From: Taishania sp036758285
Lineage (GTDB): Bacteria; Bacteroidota; Bacteroidia; Flavobacteriales_D; Crocinitomicaceae
DNA: 64,000 nucleotides
NCBI GenBank assembly: GCA_036758285.1
Contig: DAIOWV010000010.1
Span: forward strand, 1 to 64,000
Direction: 5' to 3'
Shown here: positions 35,021 through 42,603 of the stretch, one piece after another
How positions within the stretch are numbered: position 1 is the first letter of the stretch
How the letters are laid out: the number at the start of each line of letters is the position of its first letter
The notes under the pieces: model-generated
Database searches by the model: none
Seen by the model: the letters and a program-made list of their open reading frames with translations, nothing else
Told to the model about the DNA's origin: nothing
Program-made: the position numbers and the translations under genes

Positions 35021-35587
35021 ATGCCGTTAGAACGTTCAACTGCAATCATTGTATTATCCTATTTGTTGTTTGGATTGTTTAATCTTTTTCAATTTGGAGA
35101 ATTTATTGTACCCGTTCCTTACACCGAATTAGTTGTTTTTTTAATTGTTATTACTTCTTTTATCCAAAATAGAAAAGGTTTAGAAAAGAAGCATCTTTTT
35201 TTGTTGTTTTATTCAATTATTGGAGTAATTGTTCATCCATTTTTATCGGAAATATTTTTAACTCCTGAACAGCAGAATTCACTTTATGATTTATTGCTTT
35301 TTGATATTCTAAACATTATTAAATGGCTCTTATTAACTTTGTTTTTAGCAAGTTTAACCTATAATAAAGAAAAACATCAACTTAAATTAGAATGGCTAAT
35401 ACCAACTTTAATGTCATTCTTCTGTCTGTTTAATTTTCCACTTAAGTATATTGCAACACTTTTCATTCTAATTGGTCTAAGTGCTTTTTATACGTTAAGA
35501 AAGAGAACAATTGTGAACGATTTTTTAATGGAAATATTAATAGGAATAGGTATCATTTATATGATTAATATTTTTTATTGGATATAA
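35021..35587 (+). CDS. Small polytopic membrane protein of unknown function
   Basis: 188 residues, almost entirely hydrophobic, with about six predicted helices (for example IIVLSYLLFGLFNLF, ELVVFLIVITSFI, LFLLFYSIIGVIVHPFL and MEILIGIGIIYMINIFYWI). No signal peptide, motif or domain is recognised. It starts 11 bases after map and probably shares its transcript. The function is unknown. Confidence 0.65.
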   Translation: MPLERSTAIIVLSYLLFGLFNLFQFGEFIVPVPYTELVVFLIVITSFIQNRKGLEKKHLFLLFYSIIGVIVHPFLSEIFLTPEQQNSLYDLLLFDILNIIKWLLLTLFLASLTYNKEKHQLKLEWLIPTLMSFFCLFNFPLKYIATLFILIGLSAFYTLRKRTIVNDFLMEILIGIGIIYMINIFYWI

Positions 35588-35696
35588 TTCAAAATAAATT
35601 AAACGTTTATTAATTTGAAAATAAGTTAGTTGTGTTTTTTTTCTGAATTAGAATACAATTTTCTTTAGAATATACTTCAAGATGTAAAAAAAACGT

Positions 35697-35705
35697 TATC
35701 TTTGC
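35697..35705 (+). promoter_or_regulatory. -7 promoter element TATCTTTGC of the tRNA-Leu gene
   Basis: Perfect match to TAnnTTTGC, 16 bases before the mature tRNA 5' end. Confidence 0.7.
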
Positions 35706-35721
35706 ACCCAGATTTTGAATT

Positions 35722-35806
35722 GCCCGGGTGGCGGAACTGGTAGACGCGCTGGATTCAAAATCCTGTGCCTTCGGGCGTGCCGGTTCGATTCCGGCCCCGG
35801 GTACCA
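35722..35806 (+). tRNA. tRNA-Leu, anticodon CAA, CCA encoded
   Basis: Class II tRNA of 85 bases. Acceptor GCCCGGG pairs with CCCGGGT (terminal G-U), discriminator A and encoded CCA at 35804-35806. The anticodon loop TTCAAAA gives anticodon CAA, reading UUG. The long variable arm GCC-TTCG-GGC and the T arm GCCGG-TTCGATT-CCGGC are typical of tRNA-Leu. The anticodon stem CTGGA / TCCTG has a T-T mismatch at the second pair (28-42). Confidence 0.95.
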
Positions 35807-35809
35807 CCT

Positions 35810-35839
35810 AAAAGGAAGTCATTTTGGCTTCCTTTTTTT
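35810..35839. terminator. Bidirectional terminator between tRNA-Leu and the ROK kinase gene
   Basis: Stem AAAAGGAAG / CTTCCTTTT with a 9-base loop. A T-run follows on the plus strand and an A-run precedes it, so it can end both the tRNA transcript and the convergent ROK operon. Confidence 0.85.
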
Positions 35840-36785
35840 ATTTGTTTTCATCCAATACAATTGCAGCAGTTCCAAGTACAGCAGCATTTCTTTCTTGTAA
35901 ACTTGAAATTCTAACTTCAACTTTATTTTGATATATCTTTAAAGTAGCTTCCTCCATGTGCTGTTTTACTTTGCCAGCAAAGCTTTCACCAGCATGGGCA
36001 CATCCACCAAATAAGATATATGCTTTTGGATTCGAAAAGCATAAAAAGTCAGCTAGAGCATTTCCTAGTACTCTTGCAGTGAAATTGATGATTTCAACAG
36101 CAAATTCATCTCCCGAATGGGCGAGTTCAACAACATCTTTACTCGTTGGATTTGCTATTTTCAACAATTTTGAATCTTTCTTTTTCTCAGAATTTAATTC
36201 AGAAATGCTTCTCACAACTCCTGTGGCAGATACATATGTTTCCAAGCAACCTTTTCTACCACAACCACACAAGCGTCCATTATCAACTACACGAATATGA
36301 CCATACTCACCAGCTAGACCATCTTCGCCGTATAAAATTTTTCCATTTGTAACAATTCCACTTCCTAAACCTGTTCCTAATGTTATTGTGACAAAATTAG
36401 ATAAACCAATTGCTGATCCAAATAGCATTTCACCTAGTGCAGCAGCATTCGCATCATTGGTGACGATTGTTTTTAAATTAAATTTATCAGTGAAAAATTT
36501 TGCTAAATGTACAATACCTTTCCAATGTAAATTGGGGGCAAACTCAATATTTCCAGTGTAATAGTTCCCATTTGGTGCGCCAATTCCAATTCCAATGATT
36601 TCTGAGTAACAATTAAGGTCTTTTACTTGATTAAAAATGTAATCAACTAAAGAACGTGGATCAATATGAGTTTTTGTTGGTGTTGTGCCTTCAAATAGCA
36701 TGTTACCTAATTCATCAACGACACCAAATACTGTGTTCGTTCCTCCAATATCAATACCTAAAGCATATCTATTTTTCATAATCAA
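35838..36785 (-). CDS. ROK-family sugar kinase (glucokinase-like)
   Basis: Cytosolic sugar kinase of 315 residues. The ATP-binding motif GIDIGGTNTVFGVV is near the start, the catalytic region NDANAAALGEMLFG contains the family Asp, and the zinc-binding ROK signature GLAGEYGHIRVVDNGRLCGCGRKGCLETYVSATG has all three Cys. It lacks the N-terminal winged-helix of ROK repressors, so it is a kinase and not a regulator. Glucose, N-acetylglucosamine or N-acetylmannosamine could be the substrate. It is coupled to the HD hydrolase gene upstream by a 4-base overlap. Confidence 0.92.
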   Translation of the reverse strand: MIMKNRYALGIDIGGTNTVFGVVDELGNMLFEGTTPTKTHIDPRSLVDYIFNQVKDLNCYSEIIGIGIGAPNGNYYTGNIEFAPNLHWKGIVHLAKFFTDKFNLKTIVTNDANAAALGEMLFGSAIGLSNFVTITLGTGLGSGIVTNGKILYGEDGLAGEYGHIRVVDNGRLCGCGRKGCLETYVSATGVVRSISELNSEKKKDSKLLKIANPTSKDVVELAHSGDEFAVEIINFTARVLGNALADFLCFSNPKAYILFGGCAHAGESFAGKVKQHMEEATLKIYQNKVEVRISSLQERNAAVLGTAAIVLDENK

Positions 36786-37432
36786 AAATTACAATTCCAT
36801 TCAGAATAAAATTGATCTAAAAAGTCTTTCATGAATAAAGTTCTTTGATTTGCAACTTCTTTTGCAGTTGTAGTATGCATCTTCTCTTCTAGGAGTAACA
36901 ATTTTTCGTAAAAATGATTAATTGTTGTTGATTTAGCATTTTTATATTCTTCAAATGAATTATGCAATTTAGGTGTGTTTTCTGGATTGTATATAGGATT
37001 TCCTACATGACCACCGTAAGCAAAGGTTCTAGCTATCCCAATTGCTCCAAGCGCATCTAAACGGTCAGCATCTTGTACAATTTGAGCTTCCAATGAACTT
37101 GATTTATCTTCAACATTAGCACCTTTATAGGAAACTCCATTTACAATAGTTCTTACTTTATCTGCAATTTCTTCTGATCCACCTTGTTGTAAAACAATAT
37201 CAAAAGCAATATCACCTCCCAATAATTCATTGCCTCCGTTGAATTTATAATCTGATATATCATGAAGAATCACAGCTAATTCAATTACAGTTCTATCTCC
37301 ACCTTCTTTTGAATGTATGAAAATAGCATTTTTTCTTACCCGTTCAATATGATGCCAATCATGACCTGTTGCGATATCCGAATATTCTTTTTGTGCATAG
37401 TTCGCAACTTTTTCAACTAATTCATTTGTCAT
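36782..37432 (-). CDS. HD-domain metal-dependent phosphohydrolase (YedJ-like)
   Basis: Cytosolic HD-superfamily protein of 216 residues. The metal-binding residues are visible: H of HDWHHIERVRKNA, HD of LAVILHDISDYKF, and D of IVQDADRLDALGAIGIARTFAYGG. The last motif is typical of the YedJ-like group, whose substrates are not firmly known but are probably nucleotides. It is the first gene of a two-gene operon with the ROK kinase and has a TATATTTG promoter element 20 bases upstream. Confidence 0.9.
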   Translation of the reverse strand: MTNELVEKVANYAQKEYSDIATGHDWHHIERVRKNAIFIHSKEGGDRTVIELAVILHDISDYKFNGGNELLGGDIAFDIVLQQGGSEEIADKVRTIVNGVSYKGANVEDKSSSLEAQIVQDADRLDALGAIGIARTFAYGGHVGNPIYNPENTPKLHNSFEEYKNAKSTTINHFYEKLLLLEEKMHTTTAKEVANQRTLFMKDFLDQFYSEWNCNF

Positions 37433-37451
37433 CTTAATTTTTTTAGAAAAT

Positions 37452-37459
37452 CAAATATA
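37452..37459 (-). promoter_or_regulatory. -7 promoter element TATATTTG of the HD/ROK operon
   Basis: Perfect TAnnTTTG on the minus strand, 20 bases upstream of the ATG at 37432. Confidence 0.6.
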
Positions 37460-37460
37460 A

Positions 37461-37493
37461 AAAAAGAGGATGTTCAAAACGAACATCCTCTCT
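37461..37493 (-). terminator. Rho-independent terminator of the 330-bp-repeat T9SS gene
   Basis: Perfect 11-base stem AGAGGATGTTC / GAACATCCTCT with a 5-base loop; on the minus strand it is followed by a T-run. It lies directly after the stop at 37515 and before the next promoter. Confidence 0.9.
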
Positions 37494-37514
37494 TAATATT
37501 TTTTTAAGAATAAA

Positions 37515-40500
37515 TTATTTCACTATTCTCAAAGTATGTGCTTCTTTATTCACACCTGTAAAGTTTACAAAGTAAATACCTTTGTTCCATGAAGATGTAT
37601 TTATAACAGATACAGAAGTAAGTGTAACGTTTTCAGTTATTACTTTACCATTGATATCAGTTACATTAAAGATAACTGTATTTGAATTGAAATTTTGAAT
37701 AGTCAATTGATCGTTAACTGGATTTGGATAAGCAACGATTGTTTTTCCAAAATCAACACCTTCAATTGAAGCATCGTCTAAAACAACACAAGCTGAAGTG
37801 TCTGAACAATTCGCATTACTTACAATAACAGCATAACTTCCTGGAGTTGTAGCTGTGTAAGTTCTTGAAGTTGCACCAGAAATTGGAGTATCAGTAGTAC
37901 AATTAATCCATTGGTAAGTCATACCTGTAGCTGTAGCAGTAATAGTCTTACCAGAAGTTGTTGTAGCAACATTTGGTAAGTTAGAACCTGTACAAACAAC
38001 TTCAAATGCACTTGTACCACAAGGTAATAATTGATAACCTGAAGTGAAAGGATTTGAAGAGTCAAATTGAGAACCAATTCCTGTTACATTGAATGTTCCT
38101 TGTGGAGCAGGAGCACCAGCTAAATCCGTAGATGTTAAAATACGAATTTGGAAAGTGTTTGTTCCATTTGTAACGTCGATGTTTGTATTTGTTGTAGGGA
38201 ATGTAGCAATTGGAGTTACAAAAGTTACATTTTCTAAAGTAATGTATTGAGATTCTGATGCTTCATCCAAAGTAGTAACTACTACTGGGTCAATTGTAGC
38301 AACACCTTGTTCTAAAACTGTAATTTGAGCAGGTACAACTTGTAACAATCCATTGAATTGATCAATTTTACCTTTTATTTCAAGTGAATCACCAGCCATT
38401 GGAGTTGTATAACCATTTACATCAGTGCTAGAGAATACATATAATCCTTCACCAGTTTCATCAATAATAATAAAGTTATATCCAGCATTTGCTCTGAAAT
38501 CCATACAGTGAACAACACCATGTAATCTAACAAATACGTTTACTGAATCTCCAACACCGTTAGCATTAACTCCGTTGATTTGATCAATTGTATAAGGTAC
38601 ATAATCATTTGCAAACCCTGAAATAACTAATGTATCATTGTCAGCACCTGTTGAAGTAGCAATTACATTACCAGTAAATGCACCATAAACAGCTGAATTA
38701 CCTCTAACATGAATAGTTGTTGTTGCAACTGTATTTGCAGTTTGAGGAAGTGTAATTGAAGTACTAAAAGTTGTATTATCAGAAGAAATTTCAACTCCAG
38801 TTGAAGCTGTTAATGTAATATCTGCAGACAATTCATTTCCAGCCACTGTAAATGTTTGTGAAGCTGAAGGTGTTCCAACAAAATGATTAAAAGCAGTTAA
38901 AGATGCAGGTGTAACTGTAATAACAGGAACAAGTACACTAGCTGTACCACTAATCATTAATGTATCATTCGTAGCATTTAAAGAGGTAGCAACTACATTA
39001 CCAGTAAATGCACCAGCAGTTGCTGCATTAGCTCTTACATAAAGTGTAGTTGTAGCAACTGTATTAGAAACATGAGGAACAACGATAGAAGAACTAAATG
39101 TTGTATTGTCAGAAGAGATTTCAACTCCTGTAGAAGCTGTTAATGTGATATCTTCATCTAAAGCACTTCCAGCTACTGTAAAAGTTTGTGAAGTTGATGG
39201 AGTCCCAACATAATGATCAAATGCAGTTAAAGATGCAGGTGTAACTGTAATAACAGGAATATATAAACTAGCAGTACCACTAATCATCAATGTGTCATTT
39301 GTAGCATTTAAAGACGTAGCAACTACATTACCTGTGAATGCACCAGCAACATTTGCAATACTTCTAACATAAAGAGTTGTTGTAACAACAGTTCCTGAAA
39401 CATGAGGTAATACTAATGAATTTACAAATGTAATATCGTCTTCAGAAATTTCAACATCAGTAGAAGCTGTTAAAGTAATATCTTCATCTAAAACGTTACC
39501 ACTTACTGTAAACGATTGTGAAGCTGATGGCGTTCCAACATAATGATCAAAAGAAGTTAAAGTTGCAGGAGTAACTGTAATTGATGGGATGTACAAATTA
39601 GCAGTTCCGCTAATGATCAATGTATCATTTGTTGCATTTAAAGAAGTAGCAACTACATTACCTGTAAATGCACCAGCAACATTTGCAATACTTCTAACAT
39701 AAAGAGTTGTTGTAACAACATCTCCTGCAACATGGGGTAATACCAATGAATTTACAAATGTAATATCATCTTCAGAAATTTCTACATCTGTAGAAGCTGT
39801 CAATGTAATATCTTCGTCTAGATTACTTCCAGCTACTGTAAAAGATTGCGAAGCAGATGGAGTTCCAACATAATGGTCAAAAGTAGTCAAACTAGCAGGA
39901 GCAACAGTAATAAGTGGAGTAGAAGAAGAACACACTCCTGGATCAGTTACCGTAACATTTAAAGAACATGAAGTACTATCAGCATCTGTTAATGTAACAA
40001 CTACATCTCCAGCACCAGCTGAACCTCCTTGTAGAGTAAAAGTTGTAGCAGTTCCATAAACACCTGTAGCAGGAGTTATTGTACCTGTTGGAACAGAAAC
40101 TGTATAACCATTACCCCCTAAATAAGAACCTGTTGGATTCAAAGAAAAAGTGACAAAGTCATCAGTAACATTGCCTGGAGTACCAGCATTGTTGCATGTA
40201 ATAGCTGTTAAGTCTGCTGTTGTAATACCACAATTAGTTGCAGGAGCAGTAAACCCTGTCCAAGAAATATTGTCCAAAGTCATTTGAGAGCTACCATTAA
40301 CCAATCTAAATTCAATATTAACATTTCCAGCCACGTTAATATTGGAAACTGAATAGACTATAACTCCAGATTGTGTACCACTTCCGTATGAAGGAGAAAA
40401 TACTGGTGTTTGAGCTACTCCATTAATTACTAATTCTAGATGACGAGCACCAGCACCTGTAAATGCCTTTCTTGTATCGACAGAAATATTACCAATTCCT

Positions 40501-40760
40501 CCAGGTATTGTAGCACTTATGCTACTAGGTTCGTTAGGGCGTCTTAGCAAGATACCATTTCCATCGATTGGATAAGGAGTGTTTCCATCTGCGTTTCTAC
40601 TATGTACAAACGACCAAACAATCCCTCCTTCACCTGTAAAAGACCCATCTACATAACTTGTTCCTGTAGATGGAAGGGTTGATGCATTATCAAATGTTTC
40701 CAATCCTTGCCCGAAAGTAAGTAATGGTAAACTAAAAAATGCAAGTAATAATTTTCTCAT
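37515..40760 (-). CDS. Large secreted protein with four 110-residue repeats, OB-fold-like domain and T9SS sorting domain
   Basis: Extracellular protein of 1081 residues. A signal peptide (to about residue 17) is followed by a jelly-roll-like N-terminal domain (GGIVWSFVHSRN, SQMTLDNISWTG) and a Cys-bearing Ig-like domain. Then come four beta-sandwich repeats of 110 residues, each starting ITVTPASLTAFDHYVGTPSASQ and ending NATNDTLMISGTAS. After these, about residues 724-870, is an OB-fold-like domain (VFVRLHGVVHCMDF..., LEIKGKIDQFNGLLQVVP). A final Ig-like part and a type A sorting domain (VAYPNPVNDQLTIQ, then KGIYFVNF) complete it. The OB-like part resembles domains found near secreted nucleases, but no nuclease motif is visible. 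An adhesin or scaffold role is likely. Confidence 0.85.
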   Translation of the reverse strand: MRKLLLAFFSLPLLTFGQGLETFDNASTLPSTGTSYVDGSFTGEGGIVWSFVHSRNADGNTPYPIDGNGILLRRPNEPSSISATIPGGIGNISVDTRKAFTGAGARHLELVINGVAQTPVFSPSYGSGTQSGVIVYSVSNINVAGNVNIEFRLVNGSSQMTLDNISWTGFTAPATNCGITTADLTAITCNNAGTPGNVTDDFVTFSLNPTGSYLGGNGYTVSVPTGTITPATGVYGTATTFTLQGGSAGAGDVVVTLTDADSTSCSLNVTVTDPGVCSSSTPLITVAPASLTTFDHYVGTPSASQSFTVAGSNLDEDITLTASTDVEISEDDITFVNSLVLPHVAGDVVTTTLYVRSIANVAGAFTGNVVATSLNATNDTLIISGTANLYIPSITVTPATLTSFDHYVGTPSASQSFTVSGNVLDEDITLTASTDVEISEDDITFVNSLVLPHVSGTVVTTTLYVRSIANVAGAFTGNVVATSLNATNDTLMISGTASLYIPVITVTPASLTAFDHYVGTPSTSQTFTVAGSALDEDITLTASTGVEISSDNTTFSSSIVVPHVSNTVATTTLYVRANAATAGAFTGNVVATSLNATNDTLMISGTASVLVPVITVTPASLTAFNHFVGTPSASQTFTVAGNELSADITLTASTGVEISSDNTTFSTSITLPQTANTVATTTIHVRGNSAVYGAFTGNVIATSTGADNDTLVISGFANDYVPYTIDQINGVNANGVGDSVNVFVRLHGVVHCMDFRANAGYNFIIIDETGEGLYVFSSTDVNGYTTPMAGDSLEIKGKIDQFNGLLQVVPAQITVLEQGVATIDPVVVTTLDEASESQYITLENVTFVTPIATFPTTNTNIDVTNGTNTFQIRILTSTDLAGAPAPQGTFNVTGIGSQFDSSNPFTSGYQLLPCGTSAFEVVCTGSNLPNVATTTSGKTITATATGMTYQWINCTTDTPISGATSRTYTATTPGSYAVIVSNANCSDTSACVVLDDASIEGVDFGKTIVAYPNPVNDQLTIQNFNSNTVIFNVTDINGKVITENVTLTSVSVINTSSWNKGIYFVNFTGVNKEAHTLRIVK
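38581..39911 (-). repeat. Four tandem 330-bp coding repeats
   Basis: The segment encoding the start of each unit (minus strand of GTAACTGTAAT or a close variant) lies at 39901, 39571, 39241 and 38911, an exact 330-base period. The two copies nearest the N-terminus are nearly identical in protein; copy four is the most diverged. Confidence 0.92.
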
Positions 40761-40786
40761 AATTTCTTATTTTATTAAATACTTTA

Positions 40787-40794
40787 CAAAAGTA
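40787..40794 (-). promoter_or_regulatory. -7 promoter element TACTTTTG of the 330-bp-repeat gene
   Basis: Perfect TAnnTTTG on the minus strand, 26 bases upstream of the ATG at 40760. Confidence 0.6.
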
Positions 40795-40846
40795 TAAAAG
40801 AAGAACCTAACAATCATTAAATTGAATGTAAAGTAATTATTAACAA

Positions 40847-40872
40847 AAAAGCAATCCTTTCAGATTGCTTTT
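40847..40872 (-). terminator. Rho-independent terminator of the TlpA-like gene
   Basis: Ten-base perfect stem AAAAGCAATC / GATTGCTTTT with a 6-base loop; on the minus strand a T-run follows. It starts 6 bases after the stop at 40879. Confidence 0.88.
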
Positions 40873-40878
40873 AAATTT

Positions 40879-42420
40879 TTATTTTGTCATTTGCTCGTCT
40901 TCTTCTTTGTCTGGAGGGAATAGCTTAGGTAAATCTGCTTTACCTTGCATTCTATCCATCATTTCTTCTAGTTGAGAAATTGAAATTTGCTTTGCAATAA
41001 ACTTTTTATCCTTGTCTAAAACAAAAATTCTTGGCGTTGAGAAAATATCATATGTTAAATGAATATTCATTGATTCTAATGTTGTAAATCTAGGAATCAA
41101 TTGTCTGGCATCATCTTTACCAATTTTTAATATCGTTTCAGTAACTGCGACATTGATAAAGTTTAATTTGTTTTTAACGATATAATCTTTCCATTTTTTA
41201 TAATCATCGCCAGATGCTTTCCCGATAGCTACAACTTCAATGTTTCTGTTTTTTAATTTCTTATCATATAATTCGGCCAATTTTGGGGTGATTTTTTTAC
41301 AGTGACCACATTCAGGGTCCCAGAAATAAAGAATGGTATAGTCAGCATTAATGTTGTATAAATTAACCCAATTCAATTTATCCCAAGGTCTGTCTAGTGT
41401 GTCGGGTAGGATGATGTTCGGTGCCTTAACTCCCATTACTAAATGTTTTTGAACATCAATTTTTTCACACAATTCAGTTAGTTTATCTTCTGTCATCCAA
41501 AATGCAGGTGACTTACCTTCTGCATTTTTAGAGCAATAATACTTGTCAGCCATTAATGTATAAACTTTATCCATTCCCATTTGTTTACTTTTCCCAAATG
41601 TACTTGTCACATAAGAAACAGTATATTCAAACGCCTTTGATTTAGGATCCATACCATCGATTATTTTATAAGCATGTTTTAAAATGGTATCCCAATGTTG
41701 AACCAGCATTTTATTACTAAAGTAATAATCCATTTTTGATCCAAAAACAGCTGTATTAACAAGCCCATCTTCATTAAAATCAATATTGTCAAAATAATGA
41801 TCTCTAAAGTAATGGTATCTAAAATTTGAATCAATAATATTTCCTTTACTGTCTACAGGGGCTGCTGGAATTTCAATATCTAATGTCATTTTTATCATTT
41901 TACCCACTAACTTAGAAGAATGTAGATTTGTTATTTCTTTTTGATGGGCAAGAACTTCACTATTAATTGTGTTTATTTGAGTTTCAAGTTCTTTGTATTT
42001 TGGATCTGTTTTATCCAATTTCTGCATTTCTGCATGAAGTTTTTGAGTTGTTTCTCGTTTTTTGGAAATAAACTTAATGTACTCGTTGAAAATTCTATTT
42101 TCTTCCGATTTTTTCACTTTTGTGGCTTCTACCAAATTAGGAAGTTGTGTCTCTATTTGTACTTCTTCTTTGTTGTATAAGAATTCTAGTAATTGTTGAC
42201 CAGGTAATAAAATACCTAACATTCCAGGTTGTTGTTTAGCACCATCAAATTCAACAATTCCTCCTTTTATTAAAGCTGTGTCAGCATAATATAACTTAGT
42301 GCCATTGTATTTTACAAGGTGTACTATTGTGTCAGCTTGACCAACTATTTTAAATTTTAGTTTTTGTCCAAATGATTGAACTGTCAGAAGAAGTGAAAAT
42401 ACAAATAGAATTGCTTTCAT
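40879..42420 (-). CDS. TlpA-like thioredoxin-fold protein with DUF4369/DUF5106-type N-terminal region
   Basis: Envelope thiol-disulfide protein of 513 residues. A signal peptide ends near residue 18 (LTVQSFGQ). A beta-rich N-terminal domain (LKFKIVGQADTIVHLVKYNGTKLYYADTALIKGGIVEF) fits DUF4369. A long helical linker with a coiled-coil segment follows, then a thioredoxin fold with the active site ECGHCKKITP (Cys371 and Cys374) and a conserved cis-Pro-containing TPRIFVLDKD. Bacteroidota use such proteins to keep exported proteins reduced or to mature cytochromes; the partner is not known. It is monocistronic between two T9SS protein genes and could serve the Cys-rich secreted proteins around it, which is inference. 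Confidence 0.85.
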   Translation of the reverse strand: MKAILFVFSLLLTVQSFGQKLKFKIVGQADTIVHLVKYNGTKLYYADTALIKGGIVEFDGAKQQPGMLGILLPGQQLLEFLYNKEEVQIETQLPNLVEATKVKKSEENRIFNEYIKFISKKRETTQKLHAEMQKLDKTDPKYKELETQINTINSEVLAHQKEITNLHSSKLVGKMIKMTLDIEIPAAPVDSKGNIIDSNFRYHYFRDHYFDNIDFNEDGLVNTAVFGSKMDYYFSNKMLVQHWDTILKHAYKIIDGMDPKSKAFEYTVSYVTSTFGKSKQMGMDKVYTLMADKYYCSKNAEGKSPAFWMTEDKLTELCEKIDVQKHLVMGVKAPNIILPDTLDRPWDKLNWVNLYNINADYTILYFWDPECGHCKKITPKLAELYDKKLKNRNIEVVAIGKASGDDYKKWKDYIVKNKLNFINVAVTETILKIGKDDARQLIPRFTTLESMNIHLTYDIFSTPRIFVLDKDKKFIAKQISISQLEEMMDRMQGKADLPKLFPPDKEEDEQMTK

Positions 42421-42526
42421 GTTATTTTAATTAGTTAGAATGAATTTATATATAGAGACGCAATATTTGTTCCAAAGGCTATTACATTAACATTTATTTA
42501 ACCAATTTAGCAAATATAAAAACAAA

Positions 42527-42558
42527 AAAACAGTAGCAACAAATGTTACTACTGTTTT
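42527..42558 (-). terminator. Rho-independent terminator of the metalloprotease gene
   Basis: Stem AAAACAGTAG / CTACTGTTTT extended by a partly paired GTT/AAC segment; lies 45 bases after the stop at 42604 on the minus strand. Confidence 0.78.
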
Positions 42559-42603
42559 GTCTGAAAGTTTGCTTCTGTAATATCTAACAGAAGAATATCT
42601 AGA

